Source: Lysobacter dokdonensis DS-58
GTDB taxonomy: Bacteria > Pseudomonadota > Gammaproteobacteria > Xanthomonadales > Xanthomonadaceae
Assembly (NCBI RefSeq): GCF_000770795.1
Contig: NZ_JRKJ01000002.1
Location: 496,001-560,000 of the forward strand
Reading direction: 5' to 3'
DNA: 64,000 nt
The position numbers were made by a program, and so were the translations under genes. This document shows, in pieces, positions 29,701-40,783 of this stretch. Within the stretch, counting starts at the first letter, position 1. The number at the start of each line of letters is the position of its first letter. The notes beneath the pieces were generated by a model, which had not been told where the DNA came from, did no database searches, and saw only the letters and a program-made list of their open reading frames with translations.

Positions 29701-31581
29701 ATGGCCCGGCGCAAGCGTCGCTCGCGCACCTTGCTCGGCGTCATCGACGCGGCGATGGCCACGCTGGCGCAACGCTTCATCGATACGTGGGGCCGCTTGG
29801 AGCGCGGGTACAAGCGTCCACTGGCGTGGCTCGCGTTGCGCGTGAAGTTCGTGTTCTATCCGTTGCTCGCGCTGGGTGCGGTCGCATGGCTGGTGTACGA
29901 CTGGACCGGTGCGCGCTCGCTGGATGCGGCGGAAAACGCGGTGTTCGACAAGGTGATCAAGAGCCGGCCGATCGAACCGCAACCGTCGAAACGCGTGGTC
30001 AAGATCGAGATCGACGACTGTTCCATCGAACACTTCGTGCGCAAGGGCGAAGGCGGTTGGCCCTGGAGCCGGCAACGCCACGCGGACCTGCTCGATGCGC
30101 TCGACCGTGCGGGCGTCAAGGCCGTCGGTTACGACGTGATGTTCGCCGATGCATCGCCCGATGATCCCGGCGGCGACATGACGCTCGAGGCGATGGCCGA
30201 AGGCGGTGCAGGCCGCTTCGTGTTCGGCGCATCGCGGCTTCATTCGGATTACGACGTATCGGAAGGCGCGATTCCCGCGTCCCAGGCGCCCGGTGCGTTT
30301 GCGTTGAAGCGCAACCCGGCCAAACCGGGACCGAAGGTCGCGTTGCTGCTGCCCTTCGGCGAACAGATGCGTGCGCACGCCGGGCTGGTGGACGTCACGC
30401 GCGGCGTGGACGGCATGCTGCGCGACATGCCGTTGCGCGAGACCGCCGGCGATTGGGGCATTCCTTCGCTCGCGTTGCGTCTGGCGGCCTACGACAGCGG
30501 CCGGCCGATGGCGTCGTACCCGGCGTCGGTGCGCATCAACTGGCGATCGGATTCGCGCCTGGCCTTCGCCAGTGCCGCCGACCTGATCGAAGACAAGCCC
30601 ATCTGCCGCGACGCCAAGCGGGCGCTGCCGCCGCTGGAAAACGCGATCGCCGTCGTCGGTTACACCGCATCGGGCCTCAACGACACCAAGCCCACGCCCG
30701 TCGACCTGGAAATGCCCGGCGTCGAACTGCACGCCGAAGCCGTCGCCGCGCTTGTCGACGGCAGCGCGATCTGGCTGCCGCCTGCATCGCTGAAATACAT
30801 CCTCGCCGCGATCCTCGTCGTGCTCACCGCCTTCGCCTTCTGGCGCGGCGAACCGGCGAGCGACATCGACTCGATCTTCGTCGCCACCAACCTGTTGCTC
30901 CTCGTGCTCGCTTACGCGGGCCTGACGTTCTTCGGGGCGTTCTTCGACATCTACGCGAGCATCGGTTTCGTGAGCCTGTGCTTCGGCCTGTGCCGCACGT
31001 ACGCGGCCATCCAGCGCGGGCGCGCCGTGGGCAACGAGGATTTCCTGCCGCGCTTCGAACCCGACAAGCATCGCTGGCTCGTCTTCGCGCGACTGCGTTT
31101 CGCCACCTATCCCTCGCTCGACGACCGTGCCGCGGCGCGTCGCCGCCGTGAGTACCGCCGCCGCCTGCGGCGTTTCCTGTATGCGGGCAGCGATGCGGTG
31201 ATGCTCGAGGGCGTCGTCGAACGCAAGAGTTGGCTGCATGAAACGCTCGACGATCTGATGGTGCTCGTCTGGAAAGGCGCGACGCGCGAAGAAGCCACCG
31301 CGCGCGCGCGCCACGACCTCGGGCGATGGCACGACCATCTGAATGCGCACGACGATCGCCTCGACGACGACGGCACGGTGAAGGTGTGCATGGTCGCCAG
31401 CGAAGTCGACGACGATCTCGACGACAGCGACCGCGGAGAACGCCTGCGCTTGCGCGAAGCCCTCGGCAACGCGCTGGATCGGCAGCAGGAGTGGCCGCTT
31501 TCGCGGGAAAATCCGTTCATGCAGTCAGACGCGTTACAAGCTGGAGTCGCTGCATGCAATCCGGATTCACACATCGACTGA
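29701..31581 (+). CDS. CHASE2-domain membrane protein with uncharacterised cytoplasmic domain
   Basis: 626 residues. After a basic cytoplasmic start, one membrane segment (about 50-68) leads to an extracytoplasmic CHASE2 sensor domain (about 95-360; VVKIEIDDCSIEHFV, GWPWSRQRHADLLDAL, VGYDVMFADA). Three more segments follow (about 362-440). The usual CHASE2 partner is a nucleotide cyclase, kinase or GGDEF domain; none is seen. Instead there is a charged, Arg-rich cytoplasmic region of about 180 residues (RRRREYRRRLRRFLYAG, SWLHETLDDLMVLVWKGATR). The ligand and output are unknown. It starts 4 bases after ispA, and its last 28 bases overlap the next gene. Confidence 0.82.
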   Translation: MARRKRRSRTLLGVIDAAMATLAQRFIDTWGRLERGYKRPLAWLALRVKFVFYPLLALGAVAWLVYDWTGARSLDAAENAVFDKVIKSRPIEPQPSKRVVKIEIDDCSIEHFVRKGEGGWPWSRQRHADLLDALDRAGVKAVGYDVMFADASPDDPGGDMTLEAMAEGGAGRFVFGASRLHSDYDVSEGAIPASQAPGAFALKRNPAKPGPKVALLLPFGEQMRAHAGLVDVTRGVDGMLRDMPLRETAGDWGIPSLALRLAAYDSGRPMASYPASVRINWRSDSRLAFASAADLIEDKPICRDAKRALPPLENAIAVVGYTASGLNDTKPTPVDLEMPGVELHAEAVAALVDGSAIWLPPASLKYILAAILVVLTAFAFWRGEPASDIDSIFVATNLLLLVLAYAGLTFFGAFFDIYASIGFVSLCFGLCRTYAAIQRGRAVGNEDFLPRFEPDKHRWLVFARLRFATYPSLDDRAAARRRREYRRRLRRFLYAGSDAVMLEGVVERKSWLHETLDDLMVLVWKGATREEATARARHDLGRWHDHLNAHDDRLDDDGTVKVCMVASEVDDDLDDSDRGERLRLREALGNALDRQQEWPLSRENPFMQSDALQAGVAACNPDSHID

Positions 31582-32873
31582 TCCTTTCCCTCGCGCTGGC
31601 GCTGTGCAGCGCGGCCGCGTTCGCCGCCGGGCAGACCGCGACGGTGCACAAGCCCACGGTCGAGGTGCATGGCGCCGCGGACCTGAAGTCGCCCACGGTG
31701 GCGACGCTCAAGCAAGGTGAACAAGTCAGCATCGCCGGCCAACAGGGCCTGTGGTTCCAGGTCACCCTGCCCGCCGGCGGCAACGGTTTCGTGCGCGTGA
31801 ACGACGTGCGCTTGCAGTACGCGAAGGCCGGCGCAAAGACCAACAACGCGCTGTTCTCGGGCAAGGCCGGCACCGGTCGTGCCTCGGAAACCGCCGGCGT
31901 GCGCGGCATCGACGAGAACGACCTGAAGACCGCGGGCTACGACGCCGCGCAGATGGCGCAACTCGAAGGCAATCGCGTGACGCCGGATGCCGCGGCGTCC
32001 GATGCGCAGTCGAAGGGTCTGCAGGCCAAGCAGGTCGCGTTGCCGAACGAGTTCAAGCCCGTGGCCGATGCCGCGCCGAAGGCGACGCAGCAGCAGAAGC
32101 GCAGCGGATTCTCGATGGCGCGCGGTTTGTTGTCGGCGGTCGGTATCGGTGCGCCGGCGCCGGTGGATTCGGCAGCCAACGTCGCCGAAGCCGCGCAGGG
32201 CAAATCGGAAACCGAACAGGCCGCGGAAGAAGCGGCGCTCGGCCCGGAGATCGCGGGCCGCGTGCTCGGCGCCGCGAAGTTGTGGGACAACGCCGAAGCG
32301 CAGGCACGCGTGAATCGCGTGGGCCGCTGGATGGCCTCGCAAACCTCGCGCCCGGACCTGCCGTGGAGTTTCGGTGTCATCGACGCGCCGGAGATCAACG
32401 CGTTCGCGGCGCCCGGCGGCTACATCCTGATCACGCGCGGCATGTACGAGGTGCTGGCCGGCGACGATGAAGTCGCGGCGGTGATCGGGCACGAGCTCGC
32501 GCACGTGGTGCAACGCGATCATTACAACGTCATCAAGAAGCAGGAGACACAGGGCGCGTTGACCGACGCGGCCTCCTCCAACGTCGCCGTCGGCGGTGGC
32601 ATCGCGGGCAGCATGGCGAAGGAGTACGTCGCCAAGCATGGCGCGACGATCATGGCCACGAGCCTGGACCGCGGCGCGGAGTACAACGCCGACCACGCGG
32701 CGGTCGTCTATCTGGCACGTGCCGGTTACGACCCGCTGGCGCTTTACGCGGTGCTGCAGAAGATGATGGCGGCCGGTTCCAGCTCGGGGAACCTGGCGCA
32801 GTTGTACAAGACCCACCCGCCCCTCGACGAACGCCTGGACCGCCTCGACCGCGACCAGGTCGCCGGACGGTGA
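31554..32873 (+). CDS. SH3-domain M48 family metalloprotease, exported
   Basis: 439 residues with a signal peptide (MQSGFTHRLILSLALALCS, then AAAFAAG). A bacterial SH3 domain follows (about 28-85; VEVHGAADLKSPTVATLKQG, QGLWFQVTLPAGGNGFVRV), then an Ala/Gln-rich linker. The M48 peptidase domain starts near residue 235. The zinc site is His313-Glu314-x-x-His317 (HELAH), and the third ligand is the Glu in GAEYNADHAAV. PEINAFAAPGGYILITRG is typical of the LoiP/BepA-like periplasmic proteases. The ATG at 31554 opens the signal peptide and lies inside the CHASE2 gene end (28-base overlap), implying coupled expression. Confidence 0.9.
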   Translation: MQSGFTHRLILSLALALCSAAAFAAGQTATVHKPTVEVHGAADLKSPTVATLKQGEQVSIAGQQGLWFQVTLPAGGNGFVRVNDVRLQYAKAGAKTNNALFSGKAGTGRASETAGVRGIDENDLKTAGYDAAQMAQLEGNRVTPDAAASDAQSKGLQAKQVALPNEFKPVADAAPKATQQQKRSGFSMARGLLSAVGIGAPAPVDSAANVAEAAQGKSETEQAAEEAALGPEIAGRVLGAAKLWDNAEAQARVNRVGRWMASQTSRPDLPWSFGVIDAPEINAFAAPGGYILITRGMYEVLAGDDEVAAVIGHELAHVVQRDHYNVIKKQETQGALTDAASSNVAVGGGIAGSMAKEYVAKHGATIMATSLDRGAEYNADHAAVVYLARAGYDPLALYAVLQKMMAAGSSSGNLAQLYKTHPPLDERLDRLDRDQVAGR

Positions 32874-32984
32874 CGGGCTTCACCGACCACCAGCCACCGC
32901 GCGCTTGACGCAGGCGGACCGGCGGCCGACAGTTGGCCCACCGACCGCCAGTGCGGGCGCGATCCACTTCCAAGGGGACACGCA

Positions 32985-33359
32985 ATGAACGACATCGATC
33001 CGACCAACAGCACTTCGGGCATTTCGCAGGAAGAACGCCAGTGGGCCATGTTCGCCCACCTCTCCGCGCTCATCGGGCTGGTCATTCCGTTCGGCAACAT
33101 CATCGGGCCGTTGGTGATCTGGCTCATCAAGAAGGACACCATGCCCTTCACGGGCGAGCAGGCCCGCGAGGCGCTGAACTTCCAGATCACCGTGACGCTC
33201 GCGATGGTGGTCTCGGCGATCCTGATCCTGGTGGTCATCGGTTTCTTCCTGATGATCCTGATCGGCCTGGCCGCGCTGGTGCTGACGATCATCGCCGCCA
33301 TCAAGGCGAACGAAGGCAACAGCTACCGCTACCCGTTCACGCTGCGCCTGATCAACTGA
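32985..33359 (+). CDS. DUF4870 membrane protein
   Basis: 124 residues with about three membrane segments (MFAHLSALIGLVIPFGNIIG, FQITVTLAMVVSAILILVVIG, MILIGLAALVLTIIAAI). The EERQWAMFAHLSALIG start, LVIWLIKKDTMPFTGEQAREALNFQ centre and YRYPFTLRL end match DUF4870. The function of the family is unknown. A good ribosome binding site (AAGGGGA) precedes the ATG. It lies 111 bases after the metalloprotease and is followed by a strong terminator. Confidence 0.9.
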   Translation: MNDIDPTNSTSGISQEERQWAMFAHLSALIGLVIPFGNIIGPLVIWLIKKDTMPFTGEQAREALNFQITVTLAMVVSAILILVVIGFFLMILIGLAALVLTIIAAIKANEGNSYRYPFTLRLIN

Positions 33360-33382
33360 TCGGCGTACGCTGGCGCGACACG

Positions 33383-33411
33383 AAAAGGCGACGCGAAAGC
33401 GTCGCCTTTTT
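33383..33411. terminator. Bidirectional intrinsic terminator
   Basis: AAAAGGCGACGC (33383-33394), loop GAAA, then GCGTCGCCTTTT (33399-33410) and one more T. This is a perfect 12-bp stem with A-run and T-run on opposite sides, so it can stop transcripts from the DUF4870 gene (+) and from pmbA (-). It is the cleanest terminator in the window. Confidence 0.9.
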
Positions 33412-33426
33412 CGTATACGTCGACCG

Positions 33427-34803
33427 CTATTCGCCGGCCACCGTCATCCGGCCGACGAGGATCGACCCGCATCGGATATGCGAGCGCGGGTCGATGTCGG
33501 TGCCGACCGCTTCGATGGCGGCGAACATCTTTTTCAGGTTCCCGGCGATGGTGATGCCGTCGACCGGGAATTTCACTTCGCCGTCCTCGATCCAGAAGCC
33601 CGCCGCGCCGCGCGAGTAATCGCCGGTGACGGCGTTGACGCCCTGCCCCATCAACTCGGTCACGAGCAGGCCGCGCTTCAGGCCGCGCACCATCGAATCG
33701 AAATCGCCCGCGTTCGACGCGATGCGCAGGTTGTGCACGCCGCCGGCGTTCGCCGTGGTCTGCAATCCCAATTTGCGCGCGGAGTAACTGCCGAGCACGT
33801 AACGCTGCAACACGCCGCCGCCGATCAGCGACGAAGCACGCGTCGCCACGCCTTCCGAATCGAACGATGCCGAGCGGAACCCGCGCGGCATGAAGGGGTC
33901 TTCGTCGATCGAGAACCAGTCGGGGAACAACTGCGTGCCCACCGAATCGACGAGGAAACTCGCGCGCCGATACAACGCGCCGCCCGAGACCGCGCCGAGC
34001 AGATGCCCGATCAACGACCGCGCGATCTCCGATGCGAACAACACCGGCACCTCGCCCGTCGGGAGCGAGCGCGGCTGCAAGCGCGACGCCGCGCGTTCCG
34101 CCGCACGACGGCCGACGAGGGCCGCCGCTTCCAGATCGTTCGCGCTGATCGCCGTCGTGTACCAGCCGTCGCGCTGCATCTGGTCGCCACGCCCGGCGAT
34201 CAATGCGCAGCCGATGGTGTGCTGGGTGCTGCGTTCCGCGCCGAGGAAGCCATGCGAATTCGCGTACACGCCCAGCGACTCGCTGCTGCCGACGGAGGCG
34301 CCATCGCTGTTCTCGATGCGCGCGTCGCTTTCGCGGCCGGCGTTCTCGCAGGCCAGCGCGAAGTCGATCGCGCGGTCGGCGTCCATGTCCCACGGATGCC
34401 AGCCGTCGAACTCGCGCAACTCACGCGCCATCAGTTCCGGATCGGCCAGGCCGGAGGCGGCGTCGTCTTCGGTGTGCCGCGCGATCGCGCAGGCCTGCTC
34501 GACCGTCGAGGCCAGGCTTTCCTCCCGCAGGTCCGCCGTGCTGGCGCTGCCCTTGCGCTTGCCGAAGTACACCGTCACCGCGATGCCGCGGTCGCGCGTG
34601 GATTCGACCGTCTCCACCGCGCCCATGCGCACGTTGACATTGAGCCCGTGCTCCTGCGAGCAGGAGACCTCGGCCTGCGTGGCGCCGGCGGCGCGGGCGC
34701 GGTCGAGGAGCTGGCGCGCGATGTCCGACAGCACGCCCAGGCGGGCGACGCTGCCGTCGCGGGCGGGCATGGAATCGGTCGTCGACAGGGGGGCGTTGTC
34801 CAA
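33427..34803 (-). CDS. pmbA: Metalloprotease PmbA/TldE
   Basis: Partner of TldD in the TldD/TldE heterodimer that degrades unfolded or modified peptides, including leader peptides of microcin B17 in E. coli. PmbA lacks the zinc motif. 458 residues from a TTG at 34803, which has AAGGA seven bases upstream; the ATG at 34770 would give 447 but has no ribosome binding site. Features are [44 protein letters not shown] and the C-terminal [18 protein letters not shown]. Only about 40 bases separate it from the divergent yjgA start. tldD lies on the same strand beyond yjgA. Confidence 0.93.
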   Translation of the reverse strand: MDNAPLSTTDSMPARDGSVARLGVLSDIARQLLDRARAAGATQAEVSCSQEHGLNVNVRMGAVETVESTRDRGIAVTVYFGKRKGSASTADLREESLASTVEQACAIARHTEDDAASGLADPELMARELREFDGWHPWDMDADRAIDFALACENAGRESDARIENSDGASVGSSESLGVYANSHGFLGAERSTQHTIGCALIAGRGDQMQRDGWYTTAISANDLEAAALVGRRAAERAASRLQPRSLPTGEVPVLFASEIARSLIGHLLGAVSGGALYRRASFLVDSVGTQLFPDWFSIDEDPFMPRGFRSASFDSEGVATRASSLIGGGVLQRYVLGSYSARKLGLQTTANAGGVHNLRIASNAGDFDSMVRGLKRGLLVTELMGQGVNAVTGDYSRGAAGFWIEDGEVKFPVDGITIAGNLKKMFAAIEAVGTDIDPRSHIRCGSILVGRMTVAGE

Positions 34804-34843
34804 TGGTCTATCCTTGATGGCGAACGAATGCGGGGATCGAGCG

Positions 34844-35386
34844 ATGCGCGGGAGAGACGAGGACACCGGGGAATTCCACAGCCCCAGCCGCAGCGAACAA
34901 CGCCGCGCGGCGCTCGACGTGCTGGAACTGGGCGGCAAGCTGGCGGTGCTGACCGACGCGCAGCTCTCCAAGCTGCCCATCCCCGACTCGCTGATGCCGC
35001 ACATCCTCGAGACGCGCCGCATCACCTCGCACATCGCGCACAAGCGGCAATTGCAGTTCCTGGCCAAGCAGATGCGCCGCGAAGACGACGAAACGCTGGA
35101 CGCCATCCGCGATGCGCTCGACGAAAAGGGCGAGGCCGCGCGCCGCGAAGTGGCGGCGATGCATCGCGTCGAAGCGTGGCGCGACCGCCTGCTGGACGGC
35201 GGCGACGAAGCGCTGGGCGCGTTCCTCGACGAACACCCGCACGCCGACCGGCAACACCTGCGCACGCTGGTGCGCAACGCCGGCGAAGAGAAGAAGCGCA
35301 ACAAACCACCGCGCGCGTATCGCGAGATCTTCCAGGTGGTGCGCGATGCGATGCAGGCCGAATCGGAAGACAGCGACGAAACTTGA
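34844..35386 (+). CDS. yjgA: Ribosome-associated protein YjgA/DarP (DUF615)
   Basis: 180 residues, acidic/basic mixed and largely helical. [42 protein letters not shown]-like helices and [16 protein letters not shown] identify the DUF615 family, which in E. coli associates with late 50S assembly intermediates. I prefer the ATG at 34844 (GGGGA eight bases upstream) over the one at 34817, which has no ribosome binding site. It is wedged between tldD and pmbA on the opposite strand. Both flanking stops, its own and that of tldD, lie in a TGACC-N7-GGTCA inverted repeat (35384-35400). Confidence 0.9.
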   Translation: MRGRDEDTGEFHSPSRSEQRRAALDVLELGGKLAVLTDAQLSKLPIPDSLMPHILETRRITSHIAHKRQLQFLAKQMRREDDETLDAIRDALDEKGEAARREVAAMHRVEAWRDRLLDGGDEALGAFLDEHPHADRQHLRTLVRNAGEEKKRNKPPRAYREIFQVVRDAMQAESEDSDET

Positions 35387-35397
35387 CCGCGGGCTGG

Positions 35398-36840
35398 TCA
35401 CGCCTGCGTCCCGCCCACGGTGAGCTGATCGATCAGCAGCGACGGCTGCCCCACGCCTACCGGCACGCTCTGCCCGTCCTTGCCGCACACGCCGACGCCT
35501 TCGTCGAGCGCGAGGTCGTTGCCGATCATCTTCACGCGCTGCATGGTTTCCGGACCGTTGCCGATCAGCGTGGCGCCCTTCACCGGCGCTGTGATCTTCC
35601 CGTCTTCGATCAGGTACGCCTCGGTGGCCGAGAACACGTACTTGCCACTGGTGATGTCCACCTGCCCGCCGCCGAAGTTCACCGCGTACAGGCCCTTCTT
35701 CACCGAGCGGATCATCTCCTCGGGGTCGTGGTTGCCGGCGAGCATGTAGGTGTTGGTCATGCGCGGCATCGGCAGGTGCGCGAAGGATTCGCGGCGCCCG
35801 TTGCCGGTGGGTTGCATGCCCATCAGGCGCGCGTTGTGCGTGTCCTGCATGTAGCCGACGAGCACGCCGTCCTCGATGAGCGTCGTGCAGGACGTCGGCG
35901 TGCCTTCGTCGTCGACGTTGAGCGAACCGCGGCGGCCCGGCAGCGTGCCATCGTCGACGATGGTGACGCCCGGCGACGCTACGCGCTGGCCCATGCGCCC
36001 GGCATAGGTCGAGGTGCCCTTGCGGTTGAAGTCGCCTTCCAGGCCATGGCCGACCGCTTCGTGCAGCAGCACGCCGGGCCAACCGTTGCCGAGCACGACC
36101 GGCATCACGCCCGCGGGCGCATCGATCGCGTCGAGGTTCACCAGCGCCTGGCGCAAGGCCTCGCGCGCGAAGTGTTCGGGCTTGCCGTCGGCGAGGAGTT
36201 CGGCATACGAATAACGCCCGCCACCGCCGGCGTAGCCGCTTTCGCGGCGGCCGTTCTGTTCGACGATCACCTGCACGTTGAGGCGCACGAGCGGGCGCAC
36301 GTCGGCGGCCAGCACGCCATCGCTGCGCGCGACGAGCACGGTGTCCACGCCGCCGGCGAGCGACACCATCACCTGCTTCACGCGCGGGTCGGCGGCGCGG
36401 AGCAGGCGATCGATGGCGCGCAACGCTTCGACCTTCGCTTCGTTGGGCATCCCATCGATCGGGTCGTCCGCCGAATACAGCGAGCGCCCGGTTCCGGGCA
36501 CCAGTGCGCGCGGCGAAGCGGAAGAACCATCGCGCGCGATGGCGCGCGCCGACTTCGCCGCTTCGAGCAACGCCGGCGTGTCGATTTCATCGGAGTACGC
36601 AAAGCCCGTCTTCTCGCCGGAGATCGCGCGCACGCCGACGCCTTGTTCGATCGCGTGCGCGCCGTCCTTCACGATGCCGTCTTCCACCGTCCAGCTCTCG
36701 CGGCGCGCGTGCTGGAAATACAGGTCGCCGAAATCGATGCCCGGCCCTAGCAACGCGCCGAACGCCGAATCGAGCGCCCCGGTGGCGAGGCCGGCGGGAA
36801 CGAGCAGGCGGGATTCGGCGATCTTCAGCGGCAGGGTCAT
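35398..36840 (-). CDS. tldD: Metalloprotease TldD
   Basis: Catalytic half of the TldD/TldE protease. 480 residues (E. coli 481). The zinc motif HEAVGH is in [37 protein letters not shown] at the N-terminus and [25 protein letters not shown] near the C-terminus are family hallmarks. The ATG at 36840 was chosen because homologues start just before such a segment; the frame is open upstream into yhdP. It lies 79 bases downstream of yhdP and is probably part of maf-rng-yhdP-tldD. Confidence 0.96.
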   Translation of the reverse strand: MTLPLKIAESRLLVPAGLATGALDSAFGALLGPGIDFGDLYFQHARRESWTVEDGIVKDGAHAIEQGVGVRAISGEKTGFAYSDEIDTPALLEAAKSARAIARDGSSASPRALVPGTGRSLYSADDPIDGMPNEAKVEALRAIDRLLRAADPRVKQVMVSLAGGVDTVLVARSDGVLAADVRPLVRLNVQVIVEQNGRRESGYAGGGGRYSYAELLADGKPEHFAREALRQALVNLDAIDAPAGVMPVVLGNGWPGVLLHEAVGHGLEGDFNRKGTSTYAGRMGQRVASPGVTIVDDGTLPGRRGSLNVDDEGTPTSCTTLIEDGVLVGYMQDTHNARLMGMQPTGNGRRESFAHLPMPRMTNTYMLAGNHDPEEMIRSVKKGLYAVNFGGGQVDITSGKYVFSATEAYLIEDGKITAPVKGATLIGNGPETMQRVKMIGNDLALDEGVGVCGKDGQSVPVGVGQPSLLIDQLTVGGTQA

Positions 36841-36919
36841 GGGCGATCCGGGGGAACGGGGGAATGACGCAGACACAGATGGTGCTTCAGGCGGCGTGAT
36901 GCAACCGCCTGCGAACGGC

Positions 36920-39900
36920 TCATCCGTTCGGCGCGCCATCTGCCGAGGCGCTGGAACGCCCCTGCGGCGCGGGTTTCTTCGTGACTTCGACCTTCGGTTC
37001 CTTCCAGGGGCCCGTCACGCGGTAGGTCTTGGCCGTCAACTGGCCCAGCGGCTTTTTCAGCACCGCGTTGGCGGCGGCGCCGATGGCCGCGCCGACGGGG
37101 CCGCCGGCGATGGCACCAGCGACGGTGAGCAGGTTGCCTGCGCGCGGGATCACTTCGACGGTCTGGTCGAAGGTCTGCGCCTGCAGATCCGCCGCGCCCG
37201 TGATTTCGATCTGCGCGGCCGGGCTGTCGATGGTGAGGTCGTCTGTGCGCGCCTTGCCCTGCGACAGGCGCACGTGGCCGTCGATGCGGTCGAACGCCAG
37301 GCCCTTGGAATAGAAGTCGCGGAAGTCGAGCAGCATGCGGCGCGGCAATTGCGCGATGCTCAGCAGGCCGAGCACGCGGCCCGCACCGGGTTCGATTTCC
37401 AGCAGCGTGCCTTTCTTCACGTCGAGCGCGAGCGTGCCGTCCACGCCACGCGCGCCGAACTCGCGCGGCGCGCCGGGCCAGGTCGCGTCGAACTTCGCCG
37501 TGCCCTCGCCGCTCGCCAACTGCCCCGCGAAGCCCAGGCCATCCATCAACTTGCCGAAGTCTTCGCTGTCCATCTGCAGCGCCACGCGCGTGCGCGCGGC
37601 GGCGCCCATGCCATTCCATTCGCCCGTCAACGCGACGCGGTGCTGGTCGGATTGCGCCTGCATCGTGTCGAAGCGCATGCCCGTCGCGGTGGGCCGCGTG
37701 CGGATCGTCGCCTTGCCGAGCGAGAGCGCATTGATGCGCAGGTCGGCGACGTCGAAGGACAACGCCGGGATCGATGCGGGATCGATCGGATGCGGATCGG
37801 CCGTGGGCGGTGCGATGGGTGCGTTCGCCGTCGCCGTCGTCTTCGCCGGTGCAGCCGAACGCCAATATGCGCGCTCCATGCGGCCGCTGATCGCGGCGCC
37901 CTTCGCATCGGGCACGACGGCGTTGCCGACGAGCGCGGGCCCGCTGACGGCGACATTGCTCGCGTTGGTGCCGGGCGTGACGAGCACGCGCGCATCCGGG
38001 AACACGCCGCCGAGCAACAGCAGCCGGTCGGTGCGCAGGTCGATGCGTTGCAGGGGCATGTCGTTGCCCTTCGCGTCGTCCGCGCCCTTGCCGCTTTCGG
38101 CGATGCCGATCCAGTCGATGAGGTCGAGCGACGGCGCGTGGCCGGTGGCGATCAGACCGGACGCCGGCGGCGCTTCGTCGACGCGATCGCTGCCCAGCAC
38201 GACGCGCAGGCCCGTCTGGTCGCCGCGCGTGCGCGAACGCAACGCGGCGAGCGTGCCGAACGCGACGCGCACTTCGCCCTCGCCGAGCGGCAGATCGGCT
38301 TCGATGGTTGCGGGCAACGAGGCGTTCGCCGTCTTCTTCAACGGTGCGGGCAGGTCGAGCGCCGTGCCGACCAAGTTGGAACGCAACATCAATTTCGTCG
38401 GCGTCGCCGCGCCCTTGGTCGTCTTCGGCAACGCGACCGCGACGCTCCACGGCGAACGCCCGTCGATGTACGACCGCAGCCATCCGAGGTTGCCCGCGCG
38501 ATCGACCAGTGATTTGGCATCCATCGCGACCTGCATGTCGGCTTCGAAGGCCTTCGATTTGTCGCGCACGAACGCCTCGCCCGCGCGCAAGCCGAGCGTG
38601 CCCGGCTGCCCGGCGTGGCGCACGGACAACGCATTCGCCGCGAAACCGCCATCGCCGTACTCGGCCTTGCCACGCACGTCGTCGAACGCCAGGTCCCAGC
38701 GCTTCTCGCGCAAGCGCGCGCCGGTCAGTTCGACGGTGCCCTTCGTGCGGCCGACGGCATTGGGCAGGTGCAGCGGCAACAGCATGTCGAACGTCACCGC
38801 GGCCGCGCCGCTGGCTTCGATGTTCGCCAGCGTTTCGCCGTGTTCCTTGTTCAGCGGGCTCTGGCGCAGGAGACCGAGCAGTTTCGACGCATCGCTCGCG
38901 CCTTCGGCCTGCACGTACAACTCGGACTTGCTGAAATCGGGGATCCCCGCCGCGATGTGCGAGACGGTCACGCCGGCCAGCGCGCCCTTGCCTTCGACCG
39001 AGAAGCCGTTGCCGACGAAGCTGATGGGGCCGGACAGATGGTCCGTCGCCGGCCAGTCGTTGGAAAACTTCACCGACGCGTTGTCGAGCTCGGCGTCGGC
39101 GCGGAACAAGCCGTCGTTGTGCAGGAAGGGCCAATCATCGAGATCGCCCGACACGATCGCGCGGCCGTTCTTCAAGCCACCTCCGACGAGCGCCATGTCG
39201 AGCCAATGCTCGGTGGCATCGGGCATCAGGTGGCGGACCAGGAAGCCTTTGCCCGTGGGGAGCGTCGTCGCGTCGATGTCGGTGGCGATGTCGATCCACG
39301 GCCGCGTGCCGTCGTTCTGGAACCACACGCCGCCGCGCGCATGCACGCCGAAGTCGCGGCCGCGCACGCGGATCGAATCGGTGCCCACGCGCCAGCCCGC
39401 GCCTTCGCGCCATAGCGCAATCTGGCCGGTCAGCGTCACTGGATGGACCATCGCGAAGCCGGCCGGCCAGTCGAAGTCCACCGTCGATTGCGGATTCGCG
39501 GTGAACACCAGGCCGTCGGCGTCGCCGATCACCTCGCCTGCGAGCTTGCGCAGGCCTGGCGAGTTGCCGACCGGCGCGAAGCCCACGCCCGAGACCGTGC
39601 CGTGCGCCTGCAATGCGCCGGCATGCATGCCGACGACTTCGACGCGTTCGAGCACCGCCTGCGGTTTGGCGAGCAGGATCCAGCGGCGCAAGCCCGCATC
39701 CATGCGATCGCTGAGCGCGGACGCCGCAAGCAGCGGGCCGGCGTCGACGCGCTCGGCGCGCAACCCGAACCGCTTGCCTCCGATCAACAGCAGGCCGTCG
39801 AGCGTTTGCTGGACGCCGCCGCCGTGGATGCGCAGTTTCGGCGCATCGAAGCGCCATTCGCCCTGCGCATTCTGCAAACGCGCATGCAGCTCGACGTGGC

Positions 39901-40774
39901 CGAAGCGCGACTGCGGCACGCTCGCATCGGCCAACGGCGCGCCCCGCAACGCGACGTCGTCGAGCGTCGCATCCGCCGTGATCGACGCAACGCGATGCCC
40001 GCGCAATTCCGCCCACGCCTGCGCGCGGCCGCGACCGGTTTGCACTTCCACACCGAGCACGTGCAGCAGCGGCGACCACGCACCGAGGTCGGCCTTCACC
40101 GCACCGGCGTAGGCGCGGCCATCGCCGCGCTTGCGGTCGAAGTCGAGCGCGGCGTCGAGCGGCGAGACGTTCGGCTTCATCCACGCGCGCATGCCGCTAC
40201 GGATGCGGTCGCCTTCGACGCGCAGGCGCAGATCGATGCGGGGCACCGTCGCGTCGATGCCAAGCGTCGGCGCCACGACGCGCAGGCGGCCGCCGATGAT
40301 CTGCAGCTCGCCGAGGCGTTCGAGCGCGGCGAAGGGATCGCTGCCCTGCGGTTGTTGCTGGCCCGGCAAACCGCGCACGGACCACAGGCCATCGGCCGTG
40401 CGTTCGACCGTCAGGTCGAGCCCGCGCAGGCGCAATTCGGAGAACGTCCCGCCCGGCAGCAAACCGCCGTACAACGAGACGAGCATTTCGGTATCGCCGA
40501 TGAGGACCGACTGCGCCCCCTCGCCGATGCGCAGATCATCCAGCCGCAGCAACGGCCCGCGCCGCGTCCAGCCGGTCTCGACCTTCGCGAAACGCACGGG
40601 CATCCCCGCACGCTCGCTCAGCCACGCGGCGATGCGATCCGGATGCCGCTCGGCGAGCGGCAACATCTGCTTCGCGATCCCGACGAGCAGCGCGACGAAG
40701 ATCAACGCAACGAGCGCGCCGTAACCGACGAAGCGCCGCGCATGCCGCATCCGGCGTCGGAAAGGCGTCGGCAT
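36920..40774 (-). CDS. yhdP: YhdP family AsmA-like envelope lipid transporter
   Basis: 1284 residues. One N-terminal membrane segment ([20 protein letters not shown]) anchors a very long periplasmic beta-rich domain of the AsmA-like superfamily (TIGR02099/DUF3971). Known YhdP, with TamB and YdbH, bridges inner and outer membranes and moves phospholipids. Typical parts are [19 protein letters not shown] near the start and [30 protein letters not shown]-like and [20 protein letters not shown] near the end. The ATG at 40774 is preceded directly by an in-frame TTG. It starts 9 bases after the rng stop. Confidence 0.93.
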   Translation of the reverse strand: MPTPFRRRMRHARRFVGYGALVALIFVALLVGIAKQMLPLAERHPDRIAAWLSERAGMPVRFAKVETGWTRRGPLLRLDDLRIGEGAQSVLIGDTEMLVSLYGGLLPGGTFSELRLRGLDLTVERTADGLWSVRGLPGQQQPQGSDPFAALERLGELQIIGGRLRVVAPTLGIDATVPRIDLRLRVEGDRIRSGMRAWMKPNVSPLDAALDFDRKRGDGRAYAGAVKADLGAWSPLLHVLGVEVQTGRGRAQAWAELRGHRVASITADATLDDVALRGAPLADASVPQSRFGHVELHARLQNAQGEWRFDAPKLRIHGGGVQQTLDGLLLIGGKRFGLRAERVDAGPLLAASALSDRMDAGLRRWILLAKPQAVLERVEVVGMHAGALQAHGTVSGVGFAPVGNSPGLRKLAGEVIGDADGLVFTANPQSTVDFDWPAGFAMVHPVTLTGQIALWREGAGWRVGTDSIRVRGRDFGVHARGGVWFQNDGTRPWIDIATDIDATTLPTGKGFLVRHLMPDATEHWLDMALVGGGLKNGRAIVSGDLDDWPFLHNDGLFRADAELDNASVKFSNDWPATDHLSGPISFVGNGFSVEGKGALAGVTVSHIAAGIPDFSKSELYVQAEGASDASKLLGLLRQSPLNKEHGETLANIEASGAAAVTFDMLLPLHLPNAVGRTKGTVELTGARLREKRWDLAFDDVRGKAEYGDGGFAANALSVRHAGQPGTLGLRAGEAFVRDKSKAFEADMQVAMDAKSLVDRAGNLGWLRSYIDGRSPWSVAVALPKTTKGAATPTKLMLRSNLVGTALDLPAPLKKTANASLPATIEADLPLGEGEVRVAFGTLAALRSRTRGDQTGLRVVLGSDRVDEAPPASGLIATGHAPSLDLIDWIGIAESGKGADDAKGNDMPLQRIDLRTDRLLLLGGVFPDARVLVTPGTNASNVAVSGPALVGNAVVPDAKGAAISGRMERAYWRSAAPAKTTATANAPIAPPTADPHPIDPASIPALSFDVADLRINALSLGKATIRTRPTATGMRFDTMQAQSDQHRVALTGEWNGMGAAARTRVALQMDSEDFGKLMDGLGFAGQLASGEGTAKFDATWPGAPREFGARGVDGTLALDVKKGTLLEIEPGAGRVLGLLSIAQLPRRMLLDFRDFYSKGLAFDRIDGHVRLSQGKARTDDLTIDSPAAQIEITGAADLQAQTFDQTVEVIPRAGNLLTVAGAIAGGPVGAAIGAAANAVLKKPLGQLTAKTYRVTGPWKEPKVEVTKKPAPQGRSSASADGAPNG

Positions 40775-40783
40775 CAACGCATC

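Noticed and set aside
33478-36750. A 1090-codon plus-strand frame opposite pmbA and tldD
   Set aside because: Antisense shadow of two clear genes; it also crosses yjgA in another frame, and its composition is Arg/Ala/His noise.
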